Assembly (NCBI GenBank): GCA_949502235.1
Contig: CATBDC010000005.1
Coordinates: 62,001 to 126,000, forward strand
Length of the DNA: 64,000 bases
DNA from: an uncultured Lachnospiraceae bacterium
GTDB lineage: Bacteria > Bacillota > Clostridia > Lachnospirales > Lachnospiraceae
Direction: 5' to 3'
The position numbers and the translations under genes were made by a program. Of the stretch, positions 7,789-17,668 are shown one piece after another. The number at the start of each line of letters is the position of its first letter. The stretch's first letter is position 1. Under the pieces are notes generated by a model. The model was given only the letters and a program-made list of their open reading frames with translations, was not told the DNA's origin and did no database searches.

Positions 7789-9858
7789 ATGAATAACAAA
7801 CAGAATTATGAATGGAAAAAAATGACTATGGGGACCTGCTATTATCCGGAACACTGGAAAAAGGAGTTATGGGCAGAGGATCTTGACCGGATGCTTGACG
7901 TTGGCATTACGGTTATTCGTATTGCAGAGTTTGCATGGAATAAGGTAGAACCAGAAGAGGGAAGATTTGAATTTGGTTTTTTTGATGAACTTCTGGATTT
8001 GTGTGAGCAAAAAGGAATGAAAGTAATCTTTGGTACACCGACTGCAACGCCCCCGGCATGGCTGACGGAGAAGTATCCGGAGGTTCTTAATGCATCAAAG
8101 GACGGCGTGCTGTACCGCCACGGAGGAAGAAGGCATTATAATTACAATTCGCCTGTTTACCGGGAGTTTAGTGTGCGGATTGTAGAGAAAGAGGCAGAAC
8201 ATTACGGAAAACATCCGGCCGTTGTGGGATGGCAGATTGATAATGAGCTGAATTGTGAAACGAATGAATTCTACTCGGCAGCAGATTCAGTAGCTTTCCG
8301 TGTATTTCTGAAGGAAAAATATGGGACGCTGGAGGCATTAAATGAGGCCTGGGGAACGGTATTCTGGAACCAGACCTACACGGACTGGAAGGAGATCTAT
8401 GTGCCGAGAACCGTATTGAATATGGGAATCAATCCGCACCAGCACTTAGACTATTATCGTTTCCTTTCAGACAGTACATTAAAATACTGCGGCATGCAGG
8501 CGGAGATTATCCGAAAATATAAAAAGCCGGAAGATTTTATCACCACCAACGGCATGTTCTGGAATGTGGATAACCACCGCATGGAAAAAGACTGTCTGGA
8601 TGTCTATACCTATGATTCATACCCAAGCTTTGCGTTTGGGCTTGACAGGGCTCCTGGGGCAGCAGACGACTTGAATGACAGGAAGTGGACCATGCATCTG
8701 AACGAAGTGCGTTCCATCTGCCCCCATTTTGGGATCATGGAGCAGCAGTCCGGGGCAAATGGATGGACTACCCGCATGGAAGGGCCGGCGCCAAGGCCGG
8801 GACAGCTTACCCTCTGGGCAATGCAGAGTGCTGCCCAGGGCGCTGACTATATCTCTTTTTTCCGCTGGCGGACCTGTACGGTGGGGACTGAAATCTACTG
8901 GCATGGAATCCTGGATTATGATAACCGGGATAACAGAAAGCTTGCGGAGGTTAAAGACTTCTATCAGAAATTCAGGAGCATTGACGCCGTATGCGGCGCA
9001 AAGAATGTCGCAGCATTTGCCCTTATCAAGGATTATGATAATGAATGGGATACGGAAGTAGATGCATGGCATCGGAGAGTAGCAGAAAAGAGTGAAAAGG
9101 AGATTTTTATTGCTTCGGAATTATATCATACACCATATGATATTGTGTATCTGCAGGAGGATAGTGAGTTAAGTGATTTGACAGAGTATCCGGCAGTGAT
9201 TTATCCGCATCCGGTCATCATGGATGAGAGACGTGCCAGGCTGCTTAGAGAATATGTAGAACAAGGCGGAGTGCTGGTAATTGGCTGCCGCAGCGGATAT
9301 AAGGATATGAACGGAAGATGTGTGATGATGCCGCAGCCCGGGCTTCTTCAGGAGATTACCGGCTCTGACGTAAGGGATTTCACCTTTGAAAGTCCGGCAG
9401 AAGAAGCTGTCTGGGCAGAGCTTAAGGGGAGCAGGGAAAGAGAGACAATAGAAATGCCCTTATTTAATGATATTCTGGAACCGCTGGACGGTACAGAAGT
9501 TCTGGCGGTCTATGGAAACAGCTATTATGCAGGGAAGGCAGCAGTAACCGAAAGGAAACTGGGAGATGGAAAGGCAATTCATTTCGGAAGTACATTTTCC
9601 AGAAGGAATCTGAACTGGCTGTTTGAATATCTGGAAATAAAGGAGCCGTTTGCCAATGTAATAGATGCACCTGATACGCTGGAAATCGTTATGAGGGAAA
9701 AGGAAGGGAAACGCTATTTGTTCGTGTTGAATTTCCAGAATCAGGATGTGGAATTTACACTGAGAAAAAAGGCAAGGCTCATGTACACAGGAGAAGAGGC
9801 AGAAGGCAAACAGAAAATCCTGGCATATGGAACGGCAGTTTATGAGGTGGCAGGTTAG
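7789..9858 (+). CDS. Beta-galactosidase, glycoside hydrolase family 42
   Basis: 689 residues, the usual length of GH42 enzymes, which release terminal beta-D-galactose from lactose, galacto-oligosaccharides or plant galactans. The TIM barrel starts with MGTCYYPEHW. The acid/base catalyst is E153 in WQIDNE, and the nucleophile is E318 in GIMEQQSGANGW. A glutamine-amidotransferase-like trimerisation domain (about 400-620) and a small C-terminal beta domain follow. There is no signal peptide, so it acts inside the cell on imported oligosaccharide. No transporter or regulator lies next to it, which is unusual for a sugar-utilisation gene. Confidence 0.93.
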   Translation: MNNKQNYEWKKMTMGTCYYPEHWKKELWAEDLDRMLDVGITVIRIAEFAWNKVEPEEGRFEFGFFDELLDLCEQKGMKVIFGTPTATPPAWLTEKYPEVLNASKDGVLYRHGGRRHYNYNSPVYREFSVRIVEKEAEHYGKHPAVVGWQIDNELNCETNEFYSAADSVAFRVFLKEKYGTLEALNEAWGTVFWNQTYTDWKEIYVPRTVLNMGINPHQHLDYYRFLSDSTLKYCGMQAEIIRKYKKPEDFITTNGMFWNVDNHRMEKDCLDVYTYDSYPSFAFGLDRAPGAADDLNDRKWTMHLNEVRSICPHFGIMEQQSGANGWTTRMEGPAPRPGQLTLWAMQSAAQGADYISFFRWRTCTVGTEIYWHGILDYDNRDNRKLAEVKDFYQKFRSIDAVCGAKNVAAFALIKDYDNEWDTEVDAWHRRVAEKSEKEIFIASELYHTPYDIVYLQEDSELSDLTEYPAVIYPHPVIMDERRARLLREYVEQGGVLVIGCRSGYKDMNGRCVMMPQPGLLQEITGSDVRDFTFESPAEEAVWAELKGSRERETIEMPLFNDILEPLDGTEVLAVYGNSYYAGKAAVTERKLGDGKAIHFGSTFSRRNLNWLFEYLEIKEPFANVIDAPDTLEIVMREKEGKRYLFVLNFQNQDVEFTLRKKARLMYTGEEAEGKQKILAYGTAVYEVAG

Positions 9859-9922
9859 TTCAATTCATTGAATTTCGATTAAGATAATGATAAGATACCA
9901 GTAAGGGCAAGGAGGTGCAGCC

Positions 9923-11605
9923 ATGGCAAGAACCGTTGGAATCGGACATCAAAGTTTTGAAGACATGATTATAAGCAATAATTTCTATATTGATAAGACC
10001 ACATTTATTAAGGAATGGTGGGAGAATAACGATATCGTAACTCTGATCACCCGTCCCAGGCGCTTTGGCAAGACTCTGACGCTTAACATGACCAAATGTT
10101 TCTTCTCTGTCAATTATTCGGGGAGAAGTGACTTATTTCAGGATCTGTCCATCTGGAAGGATGAAAAGTACAGGAAAATGCAGGGAACTTGTCCTGTTAT
10201 TTTCTTAAGCTTTGCCGGCGTGAAGGAAATTTCCTTCTCACATACACGCAATAAAATCTGTCAGATCATTAAAACTCTGTATAATAAATATGATTTTCTG
10301 CTGGAAACCGATTGCCTGAACGATGCGGAGAAGAAAGCCTATCTGGAAATATCAGATGATATGGCAGATCCTGTTGCTTCAAATTCCCTGAACGCATTAT
10401 CTGATTATCTTATGCGCTATTACGGAAAGAAGGTCATCATCCTGCTGGACGAATACGATACCCCCATGCAGGAGGCCTATGTACATGGATACTGGGATGA
10501 GCTGGTTTCTTTTATCCGAAACCTTTTTAATTCTACCTTTAAGACCAATCCTTTTCTTGCAAGAGCCCTTATGACCGGAATCACCAGAGTCAGCAAGGAA
10601 TCTATTTTTTCTGACCTGAATAACATAGAAGTAGTAACCACAACCTCGGAAAAATATGAAACATCCTTTGGATTTACACAAGAAGAGGTCTGGGAGGCAT
10701 TGAAGGAATATGACCTGTATGACGAAAGAGAGCATGTAAAAGCCTGGTATGATGGCTTTACCTTTGGAAGAAAGACGGACATTTATAATCCGTGGTCTAT
10801 CATCAACTATCTGGATAAAAAGAAGTTCTCCCCCTACTGGGCCAATACCAGCAGCAACAGCCTGGCAGGGAAGCTAATCCGGGAAGGCAGCGCTGATACT
10901 AAGATGATGATGGAGGATCTTCTTTCCGGTAAGTCATTGTGTACCCAGATTGACGAACAGATCGTTTTTAATCAATTGGGACAAAAAGAGAGCGCCATCT
11001 GGAGCCTCTTACTTGCAAGCGGTTATCTTCGTGTAAAGCAGTTGACCACGGATAAAAGGGATCGGACTATCTATGAGCTGGTAATGACCAACCGGGAAGT
11101 GTCCCTGATGTTTGAATCAATGATCGAGGACTGGTTCTCTGACTTCACGCCGGCATATAATAATTTCATCAAAGCATTATTACTGGATGACAAAAAGGCA
11201 ATGAACCTGTATATGAACAGGGTCGCTCTTGCGACCTTTAGCTATTTCGACACGGGAAAGAAGCCCTCCGAAGCATCGGAGCCTGAGAAATTTTACCACG
11301 GCTTTGTCCTTGGCCTGATGGTGGATCTTGCCGGGCGCTATATCATTACTTCTAACCGGGAAAGCGGATTCGGGAGATATGATGTGATGTTAGAGCCTGT
11401 TACAGATACAGATGATGTGATCATCCTGGAATTCAAGGTTCATGATCCGGCGGATGAAGATACCCTTGCAGATACGGTTCAGAATGCGCTTGCTCAGATT
11501 GAATCCATGAGATATTCTGCTGCACTGGAGGCAAAAGGAATCACCCGGGAACGAATCAGAAAGTATGGATTCGCATTTGAAGGGAAAAGAGTTCTGATCG
11601 GATAG
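9923..11605 (+). CDS. AAA-ATPase-like protein with C-terminal PD-(D/E)XK nuclease domain
   Basis: 560 residues with AAGGAGG eight bases before the ATG. The N-terminal half is an AAA-ATPase_like domain: start [14 protein letters not shown]-loop RPRRFGKT near residue 50 and Walker [17 protein letters not shown] near 172. The C-terminal part carries a PD-(D/E)XK_9 fold: GRYDVML, then IILEFKV about 20 residues later. These proteins are abundant, often in many copies, in Bacteroidetes and gut Clostridia. Their role is not established; a nucleic-acid or defence function is often suspected. A second ATPase-nuclease protein of a related layout lies at 14838, with two unrelated genes between. Confidence 0.85.
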   Translation: MARTVGIGHQSFEDMIISNNFYIDKTTFIKEWWENNDIVTLITRPRRFGKTLTLNMTKCFFSVNYSGRSDLFQDLSIWKDEKYRKMQGTCPVIFLSFAGVKEISFSHTRNKICQIIKTLYNKYDFLLETDCLNDAEKKAYLEISDDMADPVASNSLNALSDYLMRYYGKKVIILLDEYDTPMQEAYVHGYWDELVSFIRNLFNSTFKTNPFLARALMTGITRVSKESIFSDLNNIEVVTTTSEKYETSFGFTQEEVWEALKEYDLYDEREHVKAWYDGFTFGRKTDIYNPWSIINYLDKKKFSPYWANTSSNSLAGKLIREGSADTKMMMEDLLSGKSLCTQIDEQIVFNQLGQKESAIWSLLLASGYLRVKQLTTDKRDRTIYELVMTNREVSLMFESMIEDWFSDFTPAYNNFIKALLLDDKKAMNLYMNRVALATFSYFDTGKKPSEASEPEKFYHGFVLGLMVDLAGRYIITSNRESGFGRYDVMLEPVTDTDDVIILEFKVHDPADEDTLADTVQNALAQIESMRYSAALEAKGITRERIRKYGFAFEGKRVLIG

Positions 11606-11687
11606 TTAAAATCTCTTGATCTGGAGGGCGCTTCAGGTTGTATAATGGATTAGACATAAAAAGTCAGAATAAAGGAGGATTTATTTA

Positions 11688-12164
11688 ATGAGTAAGGTAT
11701 TAGTAGCGTATTTCAGCGCAAGCGGCGTAACAGCCAGGGTGGCAGAGAGGCTTGCAGAGGAGATCGGGGCAGATCTGTATGAGATTGAACCGAAGGTTCC
11801 CTACACAGATGCGGATCTGAACTGGCAGAATAAAAAGAGCAGAAGCTCTGTTGAGATGAATGACAAAAGCTGCCGCCCGGAAATTGCCGCGAAGGCAGAG
11901 AATATGGGCCAGTATGACATTGTATTTGTAGGGTTCCCGGTATGGTGGTACAGAGAGCCGTCTATTATTGATACATTTATGGAGGCCTATGATTTCAGCG
12001 GAAAGACGGTTGTGCCATTTGCTACCTCAGGCGGAAGCCCTGTGGGAAGCTCTGGGAAGAACATGCAGGCCCTGGCGCCGGGAGCGAAGGTGGCGGACGG
12101 GAAGCGCTTTGCAGCAAATGTATCTGGTAAGGCACTTGCTGACTGGGCAGCAGAATGGCTATGA
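11688..12164 (+). CDS. Flavodoxin family protein
   Basis: 158 residues, preceded by AAAGGAGG. The N-terminus MSKVLVAYFSASGVTARVAE contains the flavodoxin phosphate-binding loop (SASGVTARV) for FMN. VFVGFPVWWYREP and ATSGGSPVG are the usual isoalloxazine-contact segments. It most resembles the short flavodoxins of clostridia that serve as electron carriers or NADPH-dependent quinone reductase-like proteins. Its last 10 bases overlap the start of the metallo-beta-lactamase gene, so the two are co-translated. Confidence 0.9.
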   Translation: MSKVLVAYFSASGVTARVAERLAEEIGADLYEIEPKVPYTDADLNWQNKKSRSSVEMNDKSCRPEIAAKAENMGQYDIVFVGFPVWWYREPSIIDTFMEAYDFSGKTVVPFATSGGSPVGSSGKNMQALAPGAKVADGKRFAANVSGKALADWAAEWL

Positions 12165-14698
12165 AATTACATTTTCTCGGCGGAGCCATGGAGATTGGCG
12201 GAAGCTGCATTTATATAAAAATCGGGGGAAAGGGAATCCTTCTTGACTGCGGAATCAGGCAGTCGGTGTCAAAAGATCCGATTCCTGATTTCCGTACCAT
12301 ACAGGAGCAGGGCGGGCTTGATGCAATCGTGGTGAGCCATGCCCATATGGATCATATCGGAACGCTTCCCATGATCAGCAAGGCCTATCCTGATGTGCGT
12401 ATCTACATGACTGCCATGACAGCGGAGCTTACGAGAGTGCTTCTATATGACAGCCTGAAAATTATGAAATACAGAGAAGACGAGATCCCCCACTATTCCG
12501 AGCAGGATGTGCTCTCCATGCTGGGACGTATCCATCCTGTGGGCTATCAGACCCCGTTTCCGGTTTTCGATAAATTTACACTGACCTTTTACCCGGCAGG
12601 GCATATTGCAGGGGCCGCCTGTGTTTATCTGGTGACGGAGGAGGGGAGCCTGTTTTATTCCGGCGACTTTTCCTCATTTTCCCAGCGTACCATTGAAGGA
12701 ATCCGGATTCCAAAGCTCCGCCCGGACGTATCCATTGTGGAGACAACCTATGGAAACAGGCTTCATGCAAACCGCATGTCAGAGGAAAAGCGTCTTGTAG
12801 AAGTGGTGCGGGAATGTATTAAGGAAAATAAGAAAATCCTGATTCCCGTATTTGCCCTGGGAAGAGCCCAGGAGGTTCTTCTGATTCTGCGCGCGGCCAT
12901 CCAGAATCAGGAGATTCCGGCTGTGCCGGTCTATGTGGATGGTATGGTCCGGGATATTAATATTATGTATACCAGGAACCCCATTTATCTTAAAAATGCC
13001 CTGGCAAAAAGGGTTTTAAAGGGGAACGAGCCTTTTTATACAAAGGAAATCAGGCCCGTGGAGCCTATGGAGAAGAGGGAGGAGCTTCTAAAGGAAAGCG
13101 GCTCGGCTATCTTTCTGTCAAGCTCCGGTATGCTGACCGGCGGGCCCAGCGCCCAGTATGCCGCGTCCCTTGCATCCTCGGAGGAGGCCTGCATTATTAT
13201 TACCGGATACCAGGATGAGGAATCTCCCGGGCGTCAGCTTCTGAACCTTCTGGAAAAGCCGGAGGACGCCCATCTGTCCGTTAACGGAAAATCAGTGCCG
13301 GTCAGATGCAGGATCGAACAGGTGGGACTTTCCGCCCACGGAGACAAATCAGAGATTACGGCGCTTTTAGAACGGCTGTCCTCCCGCCGGGTTTTCCTTG
13401 TACACGGGAACCGGGAGGCCATAGACGAGCTTGGAAAAGAATTGGCAGCCGAGGATTATAGGCGGCAGATCTACCTGCCGGAGTGCGGACAGGAGTATGA
13501 GGTTCTGCTTCATAAAAAACGAAAGCAGATTTTATTTAAGCCTGATTATACCATGCAGATGAACCAGCCATTTACCAGGGAGGACGAAAAAAGACTCTGG
13601 GATTACTGGCAGGAGCATTATCCGGGGAAAATATTTTCAGTGTCACAGATCGCCCATATCTGGTACGGAAGGGCAGTGACGGACGAGGAGATTTTCCGGA
13701 ATATGCAGGATATTTTCCTTAACAGCCCTTATTTTATGCCAAACGCAAGACGGCTGTTTCTCTTTGAGGCCAGCACACCGGAGGAAGTCATGGAGGCTCT
13801 TGCCAAAAGAGAGCTTACCATACAGGAGCTGGAAGAGAGGATTCAGGATGCATTTTCAGAGTACCAGTACCGAAAAATCAGTTACTACCCTGACCGGAAG
13901 GAGGCCGTTCTCCAATTTGACTATCCCGACAGTGTGAATCCGGAAGAGTTCCAGAAGATCACAGACGCCTTCCTAAAGGAAAATGAGTGGACAGTGCAGC
14001 TTAGTCCTTCCATGAATCATAACGCGGCCGCCCTGCTGCTTTCCGTACTCTTTGAGGATCACATTTTGAAGACATCCTATTATCAGGATAAAAAGTGCTA
14101 TTCAGTAACCCTTTCCGGGAAAACAGAACAGGCTCTCATCGCTGGGGCGGCGGAAAAATTCAAGGCTGTAACTGGCTGGACTCTGGTGACTGATGGAAAG
14201 GCGCCGAAGGGAGATGTCCAGGAAAATTTCATGCCCTGCGGGACAGAGGAAGAGGCTGGATTTTTCCTGCCGTCCGATCCATCTGTAAAAAGGACAGAGC
14301 AGAATATGGCGTTCCTTTCTATTGAGCGTGCATTTGAAGCTCTGCCTCACAGGCCGGATAAAAAGAGCCTTAGGCAGGACGGACGGGGACAATATCTGGA
14401 GGTTGGTTTCATCTCTCCCGCAATCGGACGGCAGTATGGGGATACCCTGCAGTCTTTGGCCAATAAAACCGGCTGGCGGATACGTATTTCAGATAAGATA
14501 AATCAGAACGGACTGTTTAAGACAGCCCAGGTTCTGTGTATGAAATATGGGATTGAGCTTGTGAAAAATCCCTCCTATCTTCCGGAGAAGAGGCTTATAC
14601 AGATGAAAGTAAAACAGACAGAAGAGAGGGAGAAGCTTAACAGCGTGGAAAAAGCCTTTCTGGAGCAGACAGGATGTGGGTGTACTTTTGTTATATAA
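12155..14698 (+). CDS. Metallo-beta-lactamase/beta-CASP family hydrolase with long C-terminal extension
   Basis: 847 residues. Residues 1 to about 450 form a metallo-beta-lactamase/beta-CASP nuclease-type domain. Motif 2 is SHAHMDHIG, motif 3 AGHIAGAA, motif 4 YSGDFSSFS, and a C-terminal RMMBL segment has SAHGDKSEI, as in CPSF/Ysh1-like RNases. The remaining 400 residues are a lineage extension without a domain I recognise; they contain WYGRAVTDEEIFRNM and end CGCTFVI. The start overlaps the flavodoxin gene and has only a weak ribosome site, so translation probably depends on the upstream gene. An RNA or DNA processing role is likely from the catalytic domain; the substrate is unknown. Confidence 0.85.
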   Translation: MAMKLHFLGGAMEIGGSCIYIKIGGKGILLDCGIRQSVSKDPIPDFRTIQEQGGLDAIVVSHAHMDHIGTLPMISKAYPDVRIYMTAMTAELTRVLLYDSLKIMKYREDEIPHYSEQDVLSMLGRIHPVGYQTPFPVFDKFTLTFYPAGHIAGAACVYLVTEEGSLFYSGDFSSFSQRTIEGIRIPKLRPDVSIVETTYGNRLHANRMSEEKRLVEVVRECIKENKKILIPVFALGRAQEVLLILRAAIQNQEIPAVPVYVDGMVRDINIMYTRNPIYLKNALAKRVLKGNEPFYTKEIRPVEPMEKREELLKESGSAIFLSSSGMLTGGPSAQYAASLASSEEACIIITGYQDEESPGRQLLNLLEKPEDAHLSVNGKSVPVRCRIEQVGLSAHGDKSEITALLERLSSRRVFLVHGNREAIDELGKELAAEDYRRQIYLPECGQEYEVLLHKKRKQILFKPDYTMQMNQPFTREDEKRLWDYWQEHYPGKIFSVSQIAHIWYGRAVTDEEIFRNMQDIFLNSPYFMPNARRLFLFEASTPEEVMEALAKRELTIQELEERIQDAFSEYQYRKISYYPDRKEAVLQFDYPDSVNPEEFQKITDAFLKENEWTVQLSPSMNHNAAALLLSVLFEDHILKTSYYQDKKCYSVTLSGKTEQALIAGAAEKFKAVTGWTLVTDGKAPKGDVQENFMPCGTEEEAGFFLPSDPSVKRTEQNMAFLSIERAFEALPHRPDKKSLRQDGRGQYLEVGFISPAIGRQYGDTLQSLANKTGWRIRISDKINQNGLFKTAQVLCMKYGIELVKNPSYLPEKRLIQMKVKQTEEREKLNSVEKAFLEQTGCGCTFVI

Positions 14699-14837
14699 AA
14701 ACTTAAATTATCCAAGACGTTCTCTACGAACTACTGTAAGAAGTTTAGCAAAAATTCAATTGATATGGAAGCTTCATGTTGATCATGTGCCGGAAAATCT
14801 TTATACTATATAAAAAGAGGAACGGAGGACATGTGCG

Positions 14838-16472
14838 ATGGGCAAAGTATTTAATGTAAGCGCTGACTGCAAACCAGATCAGCACTATATGGTAAATATT
14901 GATGGCCGGTTGTCGAAAATAAAAGAGATGGTGGACAGGGGAGATTATTTTACGATAAACAGAGCCAGACAGTATGGAAAAACAACTACATTGAAGGCGC
15001 TGGCGCGTTACTTATCGGGCGGGAGCTGCCCATCCCAAAGGGACAGGGACTGTGTGACAGCCACTGGGTATGAAGTCCTGGATTTGGATTTTCAAAAATT
15101 AAGTTATCAGGACTTCGAAAGCGAGGCTTCCTTCGTAAAGGCATTTTCCAGAGAGAGCCTGAAAAAAGACGGCAGAAGGATAAACATACCAGAGCAGATT
15201 CGAGAAAAGTTACTTGAGCTTTCAAAAAACACATCGAATGGGCTTCTGCTTGCTGATTTATTTGATTGTTTTACAGAATGGTGCAGGGAGTCATTAAGGC
15301 CAGTTGTTCTTCTTATCGATGAGATTGACAGTGCAACCAATAATCAGGTATTTATTGATTTCCTTGGGCAGCTAAGAGGCGCTTATATCGAACGGGATGA
15401 AGTCCCGGCCTTTCAATCGGTGATACTTGCCGGTGTCTACGACATAAAAAATCTAAAGAGCAAATTTGTCAGGGAAGAAAATCATAAAACAAACAGCCCA
15501 TGGAACATCGCGGCGGATTTTCTGGTAGATATGAGTTTTTCCGTTTCTGATATTGCCGGAATGCTCCGTATGTATGAAGCTGATTATCATACAGGTATGG
15601 ACAGGAAAGAAATAGCGGCTCTGCTTTACGAATACACATCCGGATATCCATATCTGGTTTCGCGTATCTGTAAGCTTCTCGATGAACGGATTGCAGGCAG
15701 CAGCGAATTTCCGGATAAGCAGGCAGCGTGGACAAAAGAAGGAGTTTTAGAAGCTGTAAAAATCCTTTTACTTGAAAAAAATCCTTTGTTTGATTCCCTT
15801 ATTAAGAAATTAAACGATTATCCTAAGTTAAAAGAAATGCTTCATTCCATATTGTTTTTGGGAGGCTCTGTTTCATATAACCTGGATTATCATATCATTG
15901 ATATGGCATCCATGCTGGGCTTTATAAAAAATGATCAGGGAAATATGGCCATTGCAAACAGAATATTTGAGATGCGGCTTTACAATTATTTCTTATCAGA
16001 GGAGGAGATTCAGTACCGTACGTTTTCCCCGGATATGGAGGAGAAGAACCAGTTTATCCAAAATGGCCGTTTAAATATGAAGCGTATTTTAGAAAAATTT
16101 GTAATTCACTGGCAGGATGTTTATGGTTCGTCAGAGGAAAAGTTTGTTGAAGAGAACGGAAGAAAACTGTTTCTCTTATATATCAAGCCGATCATCAATG
16201 GAACCGGAAATTATTATATCGAGGCACATACCAGAAACCATAGGAGAACAGATGTAATTATCGATTACAGAGGAGAGCAGTTTATAACAGAAATCAAGAT
16301 ATGGCATGGCAATGCTTATAATGAAAGAGGAGAAAAACAACTGTCGGATTATCTGGACTACTATCATTTGAAGAAAGGTTATATGCTTAGTTTTAATTTC
16401 AATAAGAAAAAAACAGCCGGTCTGCAGGAGATTGCGCTGGGGGATAAGATTTTGATTGAAGCAGTGGTGTAA
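14838..16472 (+). CDS. AAA-like ATPase with C-terminal nuclease-like domain
   Basis: 544 residues, ATG preceded by GGAGG. The N-terminal domain has a P-loop in RARQYGKTTTLKAL (near residue 45) and Walker B VVLLIDEIDSA (near 160), as in AAA-like (AAA_35-type) proteins. The C-terminal 100 residues contain RTDVIIDYRGEQFITEIKIWHG, a PD-(D/E)XK-like D...E-x-K pattern, then an Arg/Lys-rich tail. It is related in design, but not closely in sequence, to the protein at 9923. The function is not established. The GNAT gene follows after seven bases and may be co-transcribed. Confidence 0.75.
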   Translation: MGKVFNVSADCKPDQHYMVNIDGRLSKIKEMVDRGDYFTINRARQYGKTTTLKALARYLSGGSCPSQRDRDCVTATGYEVLDLDFQKLSYQDFESEASFVKAFSRESLKKDGRRINIPEQIREKLLELSKNTSNGLLLADLFDCFTEWCRESLRPVVLLIDEIDSATNNQVFIDFLGQLRGAYIERDEVPAFQSVILAGVYDIKNLKSKFVREENHKTNSPWNIAADFLVDMSFSVSDIAGMLRMYEADYHTGMDRKEIAALLYEYTSGYPYLVSRICKLLDERIAGSSEFPDKQAAWTKEGVLEAVKILLLEKNPLFDSLIKKLNDYPKLKEMLHSILFLGGSVSYNLDYHIIDMASMLGFIKNDQGNMAIANRIFEMRLYNYFLSEEEIQYRTFSPDMEEKNQFIQNGRLNMKRILEKFVIHWQDVYGSSEEKFVEENGRKLFLLYIKPIINGTGNYYIEAHTRNHRRTDVIIDYRGEQFITEIKIWHGNAYNERGEKQLSDYLDYYHLKKGYMLSFNFNKKKTAGLQEIALGDKILIEAVV

Positions 16473-16479
16473 GGGAAAT

Positions 16480-17079
16480 ATGTTGAAAATGACAGAGAAA
16501 AAAGAAAATATTATCATACGTACTGCGAAGATAACAGATGCAGAAGAGCTGCTTAAGATCTATGCGCCGTATGTAGAGAAGACAGCCATAACCTTTGAAT
16601 ATGAGGTTCCAAAGCTTGAGGAGTTTAAGAACCGCATGGAAAATACACTGAAAAGATATCCTTATATTCTTGCGGAAAAAAACGGGGAGATTCTTGGCTA
16701 TGCCTATACCGGTGCCTTTGTAGGCCGGGCAGCCTACGACTGGGCGGCAGAGACAACCATCTATTTAAAGGAAAACAAAAGGCGGATGGGAATTGGAAAA
16801 AAGCTTTATGAACGGTTAGAGGAGGTTTCAAAGGCGCAGAATATCCTCAATCTCAATGCCTGCATATCATGCCCCAGGAAGGAAGACCAGTACCTTAGCA
16901 GAAACAGCATACAGTTTCATGAGCATATGGGTTATGCGATTGCGGGAGAGTTCCATAAATGCGGGTATAAATTTGGTACATGGTACAATATGGTGTGGAT
17001 GGAGAAGATGCTTGGAAAACATACAGATATGCCAGAGCCTGTGATTCCGTTTCCGGATTTACCCGGGCGGGATATATAA
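16480..17079 (+). CDS. GNAT N-acetyltransferase (phosphinothricin acetyltransferase-like)
   Basis: 199 residues from ATG at 16480, seven bases after the previous stop; an in-frame TTG at 16456 lies inside the upstream gene and is less likely. The protein matches the PAT/Bar-like branch of GNAT enzymes: IIRTAKITDAEELLKIYAPYVE at the start, GYAYTGAF and RAAYDWAAETTIYL in the core strands, the acetyl-CoA loop RRMGIGKKLYERL, and FHEHMGY near the end. These enzymes acetylate small amines. The real substrate in gut clostridia is unknown. Confidence 0.88.
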   Translation: MLKMTEKKENIIIRTAKITDAEELLKIYAPYVEKTAITFEYEVPKLEEFKNRMENTLKRYPYILAEKNGEILGYAYTGAFVGRAAYDWAAETTIYLKENKRRMGIGKKLYERLEEVSKAQNILNLNACISCPRKEDQYLSRNSIQFHEHMGYAIAGEFHKCGYKFGTWYNMVWMEKMLGKHTDMPEPVIPFPDLPGRDI

Positions 17080-17093
17080 ATGGCGGAATATAA

Positions 17094-17123
17094 AGAAGCT
17101 GTTGTCATTATACAACAGCTTCT
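17094..17123. terminator. Perfect 12-bp hairpin at a convergent gene end
   Basis: AGAAGCTGTTGT at 17094-17105 is followed after six bases by its exact complement at 17112-17123. It lies 15 bases after the GNAT stop. It lacks a long T-run on either strand, so termination is plausible but not certain. The region to 17222 holds nothing else I can recognise. Confidence 0.5.
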
Positions 17124-17222
17124 ATCAACAGCTTGTCTTTAAGAACAACCTCCCAAGGCTTATAATTTTGCCATTAACCAAATGTCCTCCCTTCTGAAGC
17201 GAGTACATTACTGTTCCTAGTA

Positions 17223-17579
17223 TTACAGAAGCGCCTCTTTCTTTTCGAGAATTGCCTCACTTGCAGCACATGCGGCGCAGTCGCAGTATTTTGCACCGGA
17301 AGCCTTCAATTCTTCGGCATGTGCAAGCACCTCTTTTGCTTTTTCCGCACCGAATACCTGTGCGCCTGCCTCTGAACCGGCAAAGGCAATCAGCCCTTCA
17401 ATCGGCATGATATCTTCTTCAAGCTCCGCAATCAGTATTTTAGCTGTCTCTTTTTCCTTATCTGTTCCGAGTGCATCAAGCCAGTTTCTGCCTGCTTCCT
17501 TTGCCTCTGCACAGCAGGAAGGTGCACTGATGAGTCCTTTTACCTTTTCAATAATATAGTCCTTTGCATTTTGTTCCAT
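17223..17579 (-). CDS. Conserved small cysteine-containing clostridial protein
   Basis: 118 residues from the second ATG (17579), which sits eight bases after GGAG; the first ATG (17585) is only two bases away from it. The protein is helical, acidic at both ends, and has two cysteine clusters: SCC near residue 22 and KYCDCAACA near 100. Similar proteins in databases are sometimes labelled Hsp90, but nothing here supports a chaperone fold. The paired cysteines suggest metal binding or a redox role; that is inference. Confidence 0.7.
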   Translation of the reverse strand: MEQNAKDYIIEKVKGLISAPSCCAEAKEAGRNWLDALGTDKEKETAKILIAELEEDIMPIEGLIAFAGSEAGAQVFGAEKAKEVLAHAEELKASGAKYCDCAACAASEAILEKKEALL

Positions 17580-17668
17580 TGTCATGTCTCCTTTCTTACT
17601 CTAAACAGCTTTTTCAGATTTTTACTTTGTAGGATTATACTATATGGGAATAAATTTGTAAAGAGCGC

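Noticed and set aside
17223-17579. Annotation as Hsp90 chaperone
   Set aside because: The protein is only 118 residues and has none of the Hsp90 ATPase motifs; the label seems to be a database carry-over.
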